A model generated the notes under the pieces. That model was given only the letters and a program-made list of their open reading frames with translations, was not told the origin of the DNA and ran no database searches. A DNA stretch of 49,103 bases, from assembly GCF_000719335.1 (NCBI RefSeq), contig NZ_JOGB01000068.1, forward strand, positions 1 to 49,103, in the 5' to 3' direction. Made by a program: the position numbers and the translations under genes. This document shows positions 17,712-25,757 of the stretch, in pieces; position 1 is the first letter of the stretch; the number at the start of each line of letters is the position of its first letter. This DNA is from Streptomyces sp. NRRL S-87. GTDB lineage: Bacteria > Actinomycetota > Actinomycetes > Streptomycetales > Streptomycetaceae.

Positions 17712-18359
17712 ATGCTCAGCCGCTTCGCCCACACCGTAGTGCCCGTCTTCGGCCGCCTGTCGACGAGCACGGACACCGGCTCCGAACCGGCACCCGGCAG
17801 CATCCTCGCCGCCAACCACACCTCCCTCGCGGACCCCGCCGTCGTCCTCGCCGCCCTGCGCCGCCTCGGCGTCCAGCCGGTCGTCATGGCGGCCGCCGGC
17901 CTGTGGCGGATCCCCGTACTCGGAGGCGCCCTCACCCGGGAGGGGCACGTCCCCGTGCACCGCGGCAGCCGGGACGCCGCGGCCGCCCTGGACCTGGCGG
18001 CCCGAGCCCTGCAGCAGGGACGCCACGTCCTCATCTACGCCGAAGGCGGCCTGCCCCGCCGCAAGGACGCCGGCGAAGCCGCCCCGGGCGCCTTCCACAC
18101 CGGCCTGGCCCGGCTCGCCCTGCGCACCGGGGCACCCGTGGTGCCGGTCGGGCAGGCCGGAGCCCGCCGGCTGACCTCGGGCAGCGGGCCCAAGCAGCTC
18201 GCCGGCCTCGTGACGGCCCCCGTACGCCGCCCCAGGCTGCACGTCCACGTCGGCAGGCCGCTCGTGCTGACGGACGACCTCACCACCAGCACGGCGCGCG
18301 CCCGTTCCGCGGTGACCGCCGCATGGCGGACGGCGGCCCTGCACGCGTGCCGTCCCTGA
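17712..18359 (+). CDS. PlsC-type 1-acyl-glycerol-3-phosphate acyltransferase-like protein
   Basis: A 215-residue acyltransferase domain. The catalytic HX4D motif is H36-TSLA-D41 within AANHTSLAD; the glycerol-phosphate-binding block corresponds to YAEGGLPRR (residues 109-117), slightly different from the usual FPEGTR; a VVPVGQAG strand follows. It lacks a clear N-terminal membrane helix, unlike many PlsC proteins, so membrane association would be peripheral. The acyl acceptor could be lysophosphatidate or a specialised lipid. It stands alone and is convergent with the Pepco-like gene 48 bases downstream. Confidence 0.85.
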   Translation: MLSRFAHTVVPVFGRLSTSTDTGSEPAPGSILAANHTSLADPAVVLAALRRLGVQPVVMAAAGLWRIPVLGGALTREGHVPVHRGSRDAAAALDLAARALQQGRHVLIYAEGGLPRRKDAGEAAPGAFHTGLARLALRTGAPVVPVGQAGARRLTSGSGPKQLAGLVTAPVRRPRLHVHVGRPLVLTDDLTTSTARARSAVTAAWRTAALHACRP

Positions 18360-18407
18360 CGGCGCGCGCCCTCGCAGCCAGACCTGAGCCCGTGCCCCGG
18401 CCGGTAC

Positions 18408-18776
18408 CTACTCGGGCGCCCGGCGGGTGAACGTGAACGTCAGGCTCGACGAGCCCGCGAGTTCCCCGCCGGAGCCCAGGAGGGAGACCTGGCCCTTCGC
18501 GCTGACCTCGGCGCTGATGGTGACCTCGTTCAGCTCGAAGTCCCCGCAGTGGGCGGGCAGGGCCCCGATCACCGACCGCATCGAGTCGAGGAATCCGGTG
18601 ACCCGCTCCTGGAACACCTCGAGCGGGACCTCGGCCCGGCCCAGCCGCCATTCCTGAGAGCGCCGGAACAGGGAGCGGTCGTCGCCGTCCTCCAGGCCGA
18701 TGACGCGGACCACCGCGGGCCCGTCGGGCTTGGGCCGGTCAGGGAGCGGGGACTCGGTTCGCTGGGAGATCGACAT
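18408..18776 (-). CDS. Pepco-like small protein, third gene of the CHAT operon
   Basis: A 122-residue protein. The ATG at 18776 is chosen because AGAGG lies 6 bases upstream; it then overlaps the end of the CHAT gene by 38 bases, so translation is probably coupled. The N-terminal 20 residues are Pro-rich and flexible; VVRVIGLEDG begins a strand, a helix follows (PLEVFQERVTGFLDSMRSVI), and the second half is beta-rich with the ending GSSSLTFTFTRR. Size, the VRV...G opening, the central helix and the S-L-T-F-T-F end resemble the Pepco (peptidase co-occurring) domain described in bacterial conflict systems. This is by eye. It may be the substrate, regulator or effector partner of the neighbouring CHAT peptidase. 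Confidence 0.75.
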   Translation of the reverse strand: MSISQRTESPLPDRPKPDGPAVVRVIGLEDGDDRSLFRRSQEWRLGRAEVPLEVFQERVTGFLDSMRSVIGALPAHCGDFELNEVTISAEVSAKGQVSLLGSGGELAGSSSLTFTFTRRAPE

Positions 18777-20019
18777 CTGCATCCTCTGTCGGGTCGGTGC
18801 GGACATGGAGCTGTGGATCCGCGTAGGCCGCGTACGCGATGCCGAGCGGATTCCCGTACGTGTGCAGCAGGCTGTTGCGGGCTTCGAACACCGAGCGGCC
18901 CAGTGGCAGCCGACGGAGCAGGAACCGCTCGTACAGCGCCTGGGAGAAGGCCGCCGCCACCTCGTCCGGCACCTCGATCTCACTGCCGACGAAGCCCCGG
19001 TTCCCGTTGGTCAGGAAGAGGTGCGGGAAGGAGAGGGAACTGGTCGCGTGCATGCGCGCCGACCCGCAGGCGTTCATGACCACGAGCGGCATCTCGTCGC
19101 TCTCGTGCCCGGGCCGGGACTTCAGCGCGACCAGGTCCTCCGCGATGGTGCCGAGCTTCACCCGGAGGTCCCGGCCGCCGCCGTGCAGCTCGATCTCGTT
19201 GTCGAGGGGGCTGTCGAGCGTGGCGTAGCAGTGGCAGGCGAAGTGCTGGATCTGGTCGGGCACGGCCCGGACCTCGCCGGCGAGCGAGCGCCGGGGGTCG
19301 AAGATCTGCTCGGCCAGAGTGGCGGCCCCGGTGTCGTCGCCGTCGCCGGGGTACGGACCGTCCACCTCGACCCGGTCCGCCGCCGCCGAGGTCAGCCAGT
19401 CGAGTTCGCGCCGGGCCCCGGAGAGCAACTCGTGCCGCAGGAAGCGCAGGGGCAGCCGTCCTCCCGGCGCCGGCCGCAGCGAGAGCCCCGTGGGTACCCG
19501 GGCGGGCAGCAGCGTCCGCTTGACCACGCAGGAGAAGCCGACGAGGTCGCGGCACTGCGCGACGAGCTCCGCACGGTCGGCCGGCACGGTCGGGTACATC
19601 CGGTGGAGGGGCAGCAGTTCGAGGGGGAGGAAGCAGTCGCGGTCGCCGACGCACTCCACGAGCGGAGGGGGCAGCGCCGGGTTGCGCCCGACGGGCAACG
19701 CGGCGTTCCAGAAGGCCTGGAGGCCCTGGATGACCCCGGCCTCGAGGCCGAACAGGAGGAAGACGAGCCCACGGCCGATGCGGTGCAGCACGTCGAACAC
19801 CTCGGGGACGTCCCCGTCGTCCACCGCCAGGCCCGGCAGCACGTCCTTGAGTCCCAGCAGCCCGGCGTCGAGGCGGCGCCGGGCCACGTCCATGACTCCT
19901 GGCTGGGGCAGGGTCATCCGCAGGGGCGGTGTGCCGTTGCGGGCCTGGAAGACGACCTGGGTGGTCCGAGCCGTACGCCGCACCCGGACGGTGACGTCGG
20001 CCGGCTGGCTGCCCGTCAT
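18739..20019 (-). CDS. CHAT-domain cysteine peptidase
   Basis: A 426-residue protein. Residues about 120-410 form a caspase-like CHAT domain: DCFLPLELLPLHR (128-140), the catalytic His263 in IQHFACHC (257-264), the catalytic Cys318 in VVMNACGSA (313-321), then GFVGSEIEVPD and NPLGIAYAAYADP at the C-terminus. All expected active-site elements are present. The first 110 residues, including the strands VRVRRT and QVVFQAR and a helical part, are a separate domain that could receive a signal. There is no signal peptide. ATG overlaps the stop codon of the membrane protein gene (ATGA, 20016-20019), and the Pepco-like gene starts inside its 3' end. CHAT peptidases cleave a dedicated partner upon activation in known conflict systems; here the likely partners are the two neighbours. 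Confidence 0.9.
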   Translation of the reverse strand: MTGSQPADVTVRVRRTARTTQVVFQARNGTPPLRMTLPQPGVMDVARRRLDAGLLGLKDVLPGLAVDDGDVPEVFDVLHRIGRGLVFLLFGLEAGVIQGLQAFWNAALPVGRNPALPPPLVECVGDRDCFLPLELLPLHRMYPTVPADRAELVAQCRDLVGFSCVVKRTLLPARVPTGLSLRPAPGGRLPLRFLRHELLSGARRELDWLTSAAADRVEVDGPYPGDGDDTGAATLAEQIFDPRRSLAGEVRAVPDQIQHFACHCYATLDSPLDNEIELHGGGRDLRVKLGTIAEDLVALKSRPGHESDEMPLVVMNACGSARMHATSSLSFPHLFLTNGNRGFVGSEIEVPDEVAAAFSQALYERFLLRRLPLGRSVFEARNSLLHTYGNPLGIAYAAYADPQLHVRTDPTEDADVDLPANRVPAP

Positions 20020-22454
20020 CCGGAGTCCTGCCCGCGCACGTCGCCCCCGGACCGCGCCTCGGAAGCCGCGGCCCGGACCGCGATCGAGACCGCGATCACC
20101 TGGACGAGCCGGCCGGCCTGGTAGAGCTGGAACCACACCTCGTGCAGCCCCTCCTCCTCCGGCAGGGGGATGCGGAACACCGTCTGCGCCTCCCGCTCGG
20201 TCCGCAGGGTCCGCCGGTGGGGGCTGGGAGCGAGCGTCGGGCTGTCGACCAGCGCGTCGAACTCGGCCTCGGACACGTCCCGGCCCCCCTCGATGTGCAC
20301 CGGCTCCAGGACGAAGAACTGCCGTTCGGGCGCGATCTGCTGGGCGGATCCCGCATCCCGGCCCCGCGGGTCGCGCACCACGAACAGCACCAGGCCCAGG
20401 CGCTGCCCGGGGGACGCCACGATGGTCGCGCCCTGCGCGAGCCCGCCGGACGCACCCCCGCCCGCGGCCCCGCCGCCGACGACCTCCTGGCCGGCGTCGA
20501 GCTGGAGGGCGAAGTAGCCGGTGAAGTTCGCCAGCGGCGGCCCGGTCACGGCCTCCTCGATGCCCGCCCGCAGCACCTGCTGCAGCTCGCGGGCCGCGTT
20601 CCGGTGCAGGTCGGACAGCTCGCGCCCCAGACGTTGGCCGACCGCCGCCGACGTGCGCCGGGCCACCTCCTCGGCGAGCCGGGCCAGGTCGGTCGCGCCG
20701 AGCTGGCCGGGGCCGACCCGCCGGGCCGGCGCCTCGTGCTCGTCCCGCAGTGCGGCGCGCACCCCGCGCACCACCTCGGCCGACACCTCGGACACCAGCG
20801 CCTCGCGGTCGGCGCCCGACATCCCGACGGACCCCGCGTTCTCCGGGGGCCCGGGCGCGGCGGTCCGTACGGCACCCGTCCGGGCGAGCGGCCGGTCGTA
20901 CTCCCCGACTCCCAGCAGCGCGGCGCTCTGCCCGAGGAAGTCGGCGTGGTTGTCCGGCAAGGGCAGCCGCAGGGCCTCGGCCAGGTCGAAGCGGTACACG
21001 TCGGCCGCGTCCGCGCGGTGCTCGTACGCCGCCACCACCCGCCGACGGCCCGCCACGACCGCGGCCAGGGCGATCAGGAGCGGACCGAGGACCAGTACCA
21101 CCAAGGAGCCGCTCTCCGGCCGGGGGCGTACGAGGACCTCCGCCGCGAACCCCCACGCCGCAGCGGTGCAGACGGCGCCGGCGGCGGTGACGCGCAGCAA
21201 CGCGACGGCCCGGCCGAGGCGGCGGGCCTCGTGCCGGACCCGGGGCGGGGCCACCAGCTCGATCCGGGGCCACACCCGGTCGACGGCCAGACCGGTGGCG
21301 AACGCCGCCTCCACGACGGCGGCGTCACCGGCAGCGGGGCGCAGCGGACGCACCAGGAGCCCGGACGTCCGGACCGCGGCGCGGTCGTGGCCGAACTCCG
21401 TCCTGGCCGCGGCCTCGATGCGGCGCGCGCGTACCCGGTCACCCTCCCGGTCCGCCCGCTCCCGCCCGTACCCGTCCCACCCCGCGCGCCGGACCACATC
21501 CCGCAGGGCCCACTCGCGCTCCTCGAGCCACCGCGCCTCACGCCCCCTCGGCGTCCGTCCGGACGGGTCGTCGTCGTGGTGTGCCACCGCGTGGCGCCAC
21601 AGGTACGCGGCGGCCTTCTCCGCGATCCCGGGTGTGCACCCCGGACGCAGCCAGCCGAGCAGCAGCGCCTGGAGCACCCCCAGCACGGCCGCGGCGACCG
21701 CGAGTTCCCCGGCCCCCACCAGCACGGCGGCCGGACCGGTGCCCGGCCGGTGCTGCGTGCTGTGGAGCGCCGCCCAGCCGAGGGACCCCAGGGGTACGAC
21801 GAGACCCGCTGCCTGTGCCCAGAGCGGGACCACCGCTCCCGGCGGAGGCGGCCCGGACGGCTCCGGGAGCGCCCTGCGCGGGACGGAGAGCCGGACGCGC
21901 GGGACCGACCAGTCGTTCACCACCCACAGGGCGCCGAGCGTCCCGGCCAGCCCGGGTCCGCCCACGAGCCAGGCGGCGAGGACGCGGCCCTCGCGGGCGA
22001 GGGTGGCCACCACCAGGGCCAGCGGTACGGTGAAGACCAGCGCCAGCACCCAGCCGGGACGTCCGTCCAGGTCGTCCTGGACACCCAGCCAGAAGGTGAC
22101 CGCGAACAGGGCGGCGGCGGGCAGGGCCACCAACCCGGCCCGCTGCGGGGCCCCTCCCGTCATCAGGTGGAGGGCGAGCCAGCCGAGCAGGACGCCGGAC
22201 AGGACGACACCCGCCACCACCAGGGGCCTCTCGTGGTCGTCCATGGCGTTGTGCCGGATGACCAGTCCCACCAGGGGCACCAGGAGCACCGCCGCACCGG
22301 CGCCGGCGAGCCACGCCCACCCCGTCCGGCCGTCGAGGGCGAGGACGAACGCGAGCCACACGAGGCCGGCCTCCGACAGCACCGCCAGTGCCCCGGCCAG
22401 CACGCCCTTGGCCACGGTCGAGGCAGGCCCTCGCCTCTTCGGGCCCGAAGCCAT
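20016..22454 (-). CDS. Multi-spanning membrane protein with large soluble tail, first gene of the CHAT operon
   Basis: An 812-residue protein. Eight hydrophobic segments occupy residues about 15-270, then a soluble region of about 145 residues (rich in Arg/His/Asp), two more helices near 415-437 and 445-467, and a soluble C-terminal tail of about 340 residues. The tail has a helical part (about 540-620: DREALVSEVSAEVVRGV, DLARLAEEVARRTSAAV, RNAARELQQVLRAGIEEAV) and a beta-rich end domain with LGLVLFVVRDPRG and HEVWFQLYQAGRLVQVIAVS. No known catalytic or nucleotide-binding motif is seen. It is coupled to the CHAT gene by ATGA. A membrane-anchored sensor or platform for the peptidase is inferred from context. 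It has no clear ribosome binding site match beyond a GACGGGGGACGGC stretch. Confidence 0.85.
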   Translation of the reverse strand: MASGPKRRGPASTVAKGVLAGALAVLSEAGLVWLAFVLALDGRTGWAWLAGAGAAVLLVPLVGLVIRHNAMDDHERPLVVAGVVLSGVLLGWLALHLMTGGAPQRAGLVALPAAALFAVTFWLGVQDDLDGRPGWVLALVFTVPLALVVATLAREGRVLAAWLVGGPGLAGTLGALWVVNDWSVPRVRLSVPRRALPEPSGPPPPGAVVPLWAQAAGLVVPLGSLGWAALHSTQHRPGTGPAAVLVGAGELAVAAAVLGVLQALLLGWLRPGCTPGIAEKAAAYLWRHAVAHHDDDPSGRTPRGREARWLEEREWALRDVVRRAGWDGYGRERADREGDRVRARRIEAAARTEFGHDRAAVRTSGLLVRPLRPAAGDAAVVEAAFATGLAVDRVWPRIELVAPPRVRHEARRLGRAVALLRVTAAGAVCTAAAWGFAAEVLVRPRPESGSLVVLVLGPLLIALAAVVAGRRRVVAAYEHRADAADVYRFDLAEALRLPLPDNHADFLGQSAALLGVGEYDRPLARTGAVRTAAPGPPENAGSVGMSGADREALVSEVSAEVVRGVRAALRDEHEAPARRVGPGQLGATDLARLAEEVARRTSAAVGQRLGRELSDLHRNAARELQQVLRAGIEEAVTGPPLANFTGYFALQLDAGQEVVGGGAAGGGASGGLAQGATIVASPGQRLGLVLFVVRDPRGRDAGSAQQIAPERQFFVLEPVHIEGGRDVSEAEFDALVDSPTLAPSPHRRTLRTEREAQTVFRIPLPEEEGLHEVWFQLYQAGRLVQVIAVSIAVRAAASEARSGGDVRGQDSG

Positions 22455-22570
22455 GCCGTCCCCCGTCCCCGCCGGGCGTCGCCCGACCGCCCGGCCAACC
22501 GTGGTGTCAGTATGGGCGGTTGACGGACGGCGGGTGGCAGGATCGGTGGAGGTCCACCCGATGCGACGAC

Positions 22571-22604
22571 GGGCGGGCCCGCCCCCGAGGGGCCGGGCCC
22601 GCCC
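22571..22604. terminator. Strong hairpin terminator
   Basis: Perfect 11-base arms GGGCGGGCCCG and CGGGCCCGCCC, with inner pairs CCCC/GGGG closing the loop. It follows the methyltransferase stop codon (22617, minus strand) and insulates the CHAT operon downstream from it. Confidence 0.7.
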
Positions 22605-22616
22605 GCAGCCCGTCGC

Positions 22617-23357
22617 TCAGGCGGTACAGCGGATCATGGTCAGGGGTCGGTTCGCGGCGTACTGCTCCCAGTACTCCTCGCCGAACTCCGCCACCCCCGC
22701 GTCCGAGACGTCCAGCCGGACCCACTCGATCCCGGTGAAGCCGGCCGCCTTCAGCGTCTGCTCGTACGTCTCCTTCGACGGCACCGTGGCCTCGAACGAG
22801 ACCGGCGGCTCCAGCAGGGCCGTGAGCCGGATCCCCCGGCCGATCTCGTTGTCCTTGCCGGTCGACTCGCACAGGAACCCGTACTTGGCCAGCGACGGGC
22901 CGTCGAAGTCGAAGTCCGGGTTCTGCACGAACAGGTAGAACGCGCCGCCGGGGACGAGGCTGCGCCGGATGTTGCGCATCATCAGCTCGATCTCGGCGAC
23001 CTCGTCGGCGTAGTTGAACGCCTGGACGGCCACGGCGACGTCGAACGGCTCGTCGAACGACCGCAGCGTGGCGGTGTCGCCCACCTCGTAGTCGATGCCG
23101 AGCGGCGCCGACCGCTCGAGGGCGGCGGCCGCGTCGATCATCGCGCCGGAGATGTCGAACCCGAAGACGCGGGACGCGCCGCGCCGCTTGAGCTCGCGAC
23201 TGTAGAAGCCGGTACCGCAGGCGATGTCGAGCACGGACTTGCCCGTGACGTCGCCGACCAGGGCGAGGAAGCCCGGTACCTCGGCGTAGCGAATGACGGG
23301 CAGGGTCTTGAAACCCTCGAAAGCTTCCCCGATGCCGTCGTACAACTGACCACTCAT
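22617..23357 (-). CDS. Class I SAM-dependent methyltransferase
   Basis: A 246-residue Rossmann-fold methyltransferase. The start at 23357 has GAGGGGGA 9 bases upstream. Motif I is VLDIACGTGF (42-51), the acidic residue after strand 2 is Asp68 in FGFDIS, motif II is FDVAVAVQAFNYAD, and motif III is LVPGGAFYLFVQNP. The N-terminal segment, EGFKTLPVIRYAEVPGFL, is like that of small-molecule methyltransferases related to ToxA. The substrate is unknown and no biosynthetic genes accompany it. It is soluble. The stop codon is followed by a strong hairpin, so it is transcribed alone or after the upstream lysin-like gene (189-base gap). Confidence 0.87.
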   Translation of the reverse strand: MSGQLYDGIGEAFEGFKTLPVIRYAEVPGFLALVGDVTGKSVLDIACGTGFYSRELKRRGASRVFGFDISGAMIDAAAALERSAPLGIDYEVGDTATLRSFDEPFDVAVAVQAFNYADEVAEIELMMRNIRRSLVPGGAFYLFVQNPDFDFDGPSLAKYGFLCESTGKDNEIGRGIRLTALLEPPVSFEATVPSKETYEQTLKAAGFTGIEWVRLDVSDAGVAEFGEEYWEQYAANRPLTMIRCTA

Positions 23358-23546
23358 CGTGGTGGTTCCCCCTCGATTTGTGGCGTCGGCCCTCACGATG
23401 AGCCGCGGCCCTTGGGGGGAAGTCTCTGCCGCCTACGAACGGACTTCGTACTGGCTGAAGATCCAAAAAGTCACTCCCCGCGATGTAGGGAGATCTCCCG
23501 GGTCGGGTCCCACGACGGCGGCGCCGCGGGCACCGCCGGGGTCCCC

Positions 23547-24407
23547 CTACACGCGGGGGACCTGGAGCTTGTTCCAGCTGGTGCGGCCCGGGATGCCGTC
23601 CGCGTCGTCGCCGGAGTAGCCGAGCTTGCGCTGCCACGCGGCGTAGCTGGCCCGGTCGCCGGAGCCCCAGACGTCGACGTCCGTGTGCGTCCGGTACCGG
23701 CCGCAGCCGACGGCGACGAGCCGCGCGTGCATGGCGGCGATGACGGGCGAGCGGCGGCCGGGGACGAAGAAGCCGGAGCCCGGGAACGGCTCGTACGCCG
23801 GCCTGCCCGGCGCGGGCGCGTCGGCGAGGTCGGGCCAGGACCCGGGATCCGTGTGGTCGTTCTCCGGGACATGGGCATGGGCGTACCAGCCGCCCTGCCG
23901 CTCCCACACCGACTCGTCGCGGTGAGCGGTGAAGTCCGTCGGCTGCCCCATGGGCCAGACGTTCGGCACGCCCCACGCGTGCACCCAGTCCCGGAGCGCG
24001 GCCCAGCCCTTGCAGGGCGCGTCCCGCAGGCGGGCGTACACCCTGCCGTCGACGCGGCAGTACGGGAAGAAGAGCGCCTCGACCTGGATGACGACCGAAC
24101 CGGCCCGGTTGGTGCGCGTCCCCCCGGCCCGGTCGACCAGGCTCTTGGAGCGGGAGTCCGCCGGGTGGAACTGGGTGAGGCGGCCCGTGAACGGGTCCCA
24201 GAGCAGGTGCGGCGCGGCGGCCTTCCCGTCCGGGTTGCGGCCGAAGTAGGTGACGAGGGTCTCGTAGGGGACCAGGTCGGCGGGCTCGGCCGCGCTGGCG
24301 TTCCTGTCCCACGTCACGTGGGCCACGGCCTTCGCGGGCCCGCCGTCGGTGGGGGCGTGGTCGCCGATGTCGAGCCGGGTCGCCCCGGGCATCCAGAGGT
24401 CGGGCAA
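23547..24407 (-). CDS. Lysin-like protein with C-terminal peptidoglycan-binding domain
   Basis: A 286-residue protein. The start is a TTG at 24407, since AGGAGG lies exactly 5 bases before it; the first ATG is five codons later and lacks such a site. The central part (HVTWDRNA, VEALFFPYCRVDG, GWAALRDWVHAWGVPNVWP, then GWYAHAHVPENDHTDPGSWPD) has the His/Glu/Asp-rich blocks seen in phage-type N-acetylmuramoyl-amidase-like proteins of actinomycetes. The C-terminal 70 residues (VIAAMHARLVAVGCGRY, VWGSGDRASYAAWQRKLGYS, GDDADGIPGRTSWNKL) are a peptidoglycan_binding_1-like domain. No signal peptide is present, as in endolysins. A phage remnant or a co-opted autolysin are both possible; no holin or other phage gene is nearby. 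Confidence 0.8.
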   Translation of the reverse strand: MPDLWMPGATRLDIGDHAPTDGGPAKAVAHVTWDRNASAAEPADLVPYETLVTYFGRNPDGKAAAPHLLWDPFTGRLTQFHPADSRSKSLVDRAGGTRTNRAGSVVIQVEALFFPYCRVDGRVYARLRDAPCKGWAALRDWVHAWGVPNVWPMGQPTDFTAHRDESVWERQGGWYAHAHVPENDHTDPGSWPDLADAPAPGRPAYEPFPGSGFFVPGRRSPVIAAMHARLVAVGCGRYRTHTDVDVWGSGDRASYAAWQRKLGYSGDDADGIPGRTSWNKLQVPRV

Positions 24408-24772
24408 GGGGGCCTCCTGGGCGTGACCGTGCCACCGGCATACGCCAGGGCGGGAGGAGCGGGGGACGCCTGGCGATCCGCAGGCGGGCGGCTTGGGTGC
24501 GGGAGCCGGTGGGGTGGGAGCGGCAGGCGGCCGTCGGAGGCCGCGCGGCAGGAGCCGGAACGCCCGACGACCCAGGTGTCGACCCCGATGCGGATGCCGC
24601 TGCGGTCGATCTGCCCGCCGGCGGGCCGGCTCATGTCCGCTCGACGCGACCGGCGTCACCGACCTGGAGTGCGGACGGCGCCGGTGTGCGCCGGAGCCTC
24701 CGGACGGCCCAGGAGACGCGGGGCCGCCGCTCGGGGCGCGGGGCGGTGTGCCGGGTAGGGCATGATCGGGGG

Positions 24773-25483
24773 ATGTCCGATCGCATCATCGCCGCTTGTG
24801 ACGGGGCGGCCAAGGGAAACCCGGGCCCGGCCGGCTGGGCGTGGGTCATCGCCGATTCCGAGGGCCGCCCCGAACGCTGGGAGGCCGGCCCGCTCGGCCA
24901 CGCCACCAACAACATCGGTGAACTCACCGCCCTCCAGCGCCTGCTGGAGGCCGTCGAACCCGGCACGGCGCTGCAGGTCCGGATGGACTCGCAGTACGCG
25001 ATGAAGGCCGTCACGCAGTGGCTGCCGAACTGGAAGCGCAACGGCTGGAAGACGGCCGCGGGCAAGCCCGTCGCCAACCGGGAGCTCGTCCAGAGCATCG
25101 ACGAGCTGCTCTCCGACCGGGACGTCGAGTTCCGCTACGTTCCGGCGCACCGCGAGGACGGCGACCACCTCAACGCGATCGCCGACCAGGCCGCCAGCGA
25201 TGCCGCCACCAGCCAGGAGGCGGCCGGCACCGCACTGGGCACCCCCGACATCCCCGTACCCGCGCCGAACCGCACCGCCCCGCCCGCCCGCCGCAAGCCG
25301 GCCGCGGCCGCCCGCCGCACCAACGCGTCCGCCGGCTCCGACGCACCGGTCATCAAGGCCAAGTTCCGCGGCACCTGCCCCTGCGGACGCCCGTACGCCG
25401 CCGGCGAGAGCATCACCAAGCTGGGCACCCGCTGGGGCCACCCGGAGTGCCGCTCCACGCTCCCCGGCGCCGCCCCCGCCTGA
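24773..25483 (+). CDS. rnhA: Ribonuclease HI with an extra C-terminal tail
   Basis: A 236-residue protein starting at ATG 24773. Residues 1-140 form an RNase HI domain that removes RNA from RNA:DNA hybrids. The four metal-binding acids are in place: Asp10 (ACDGAAKGNPGP), Glu50 (NIGELTALQ), Asp72 (MDSQYA) and Asp138 (NAIADQAA). It is followed by a basic Pro/Ala-rich linker (about 145-195) and a small terminal module with CPCGRPY and GHPECRS, a C-x-C...H-x-x-C set that could bind zinc and nucleic acid. Plain RNase HI is about 150 residues, so the tail is an addition. It is cytoplasmic. Convergent with the zinc-ribbon peptide gene, separated by a perfect hairpin. Confidence 0.9.
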   Translation: MSDRIIAACDGAAKGNPGPAGWAWVIADSEGRPERWEAGPLGHATNNIGELTALQRLLEAVEPGTALQVRMDSQYAMKAVTQWLPNWKRNGWKTAAGKPVANRELVQSIDELLSDRDVEFRYVPAHREDGDHLNAIADQAASDAATSQEAAGTALGTPDIPVPAPNRTAPPARRKPAAAARRTNASAGSDAPVIKAKFRGTCPCGRPYAAGESITKLGTRWGHPECRSTLPGAAPA

Positions 25484-25539
25484 CACCGCCGCCCTCGGCT
25501 GAGCCGGCCGCCCCGGGCGTGGTCCCGACCGCCGGGGAC

Positions 25540-25570
25540 GGGGCCGGCCGGTCGCCTCCCGGCCGGCCCC
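25540..25570. terminator. Perfect 12-bp hairpin terminator
   Basis: GGGGCCGGCCGG and CCGGCCGGCCCC flank a 7-base loop between two convergent genes (stops at 25483 and 25590). It should act in both directions. Confidence 0.8.
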
Positions 25571-25589
25571 GCCTCACCTCCGCACGGCG

Positions 25590-25757
25590 TCAGGCGGCGG
25601 ACTCGGGGTCGGGTTCCGCGTGGCGCAGGCGCTCCCCGCACCGCGAGCACCAGCCGGCACGGCTGCGGTTGGAGTTGCCGCAGCCCGCGCAGAGCTTGAC
25701 GTGCGGATGGATCTCGGTGTGGGTCTCGGTCTCCTGGCCCATCGGGTCGTTCGGCAT
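25590..25757 (-). CDS. Small zinc-ribbon protein
   Basis: A 55-residue protein starting at ATG 25757, with GGAAGGGG upstream. It has the four-cysteine pattern C23-x2-C26...C37-x2-C40 (CAGCGNSN and WCSRCGERL), that is a treble-clef/zinc-ribbon knuckle, within a His- and Glu-rich chain. It has no membrane segment. Function is unknown; tiny zinc ribbons like this often bind nucleic acid or act as adaptors. Confidence 0.7.
   Translation of the reverse strand: MPNDPMGQETETHTEIHPHVKLCAGCGNSNRSRAGWCSRCGERLRHAEPDPESAA

Noticed and set aside
20020..21273. A 5' extension of the CHAT gene of over 400 codons in the same frame
   Set aside because: The extension is low complexity and overlaps the membrane protein gene; ATGA coupling at 20016-20019 sets the start.
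20142..22938. Long plus-strand frames of about 800 codons opposite the CHAT-operon membrane protein
   Set aside because: Low-complexity Arg/Gly/Pro sequence; the minus strand has clear membrane helices, coupling to CHAT and better codon structure.
18408..23357. Methyltransferase as a fourth member of the CHAT operon
   Set aside because: A perfect 11-base hairpin terminator and 162 bases separate them, and methyltransferases of this type are common singletons.
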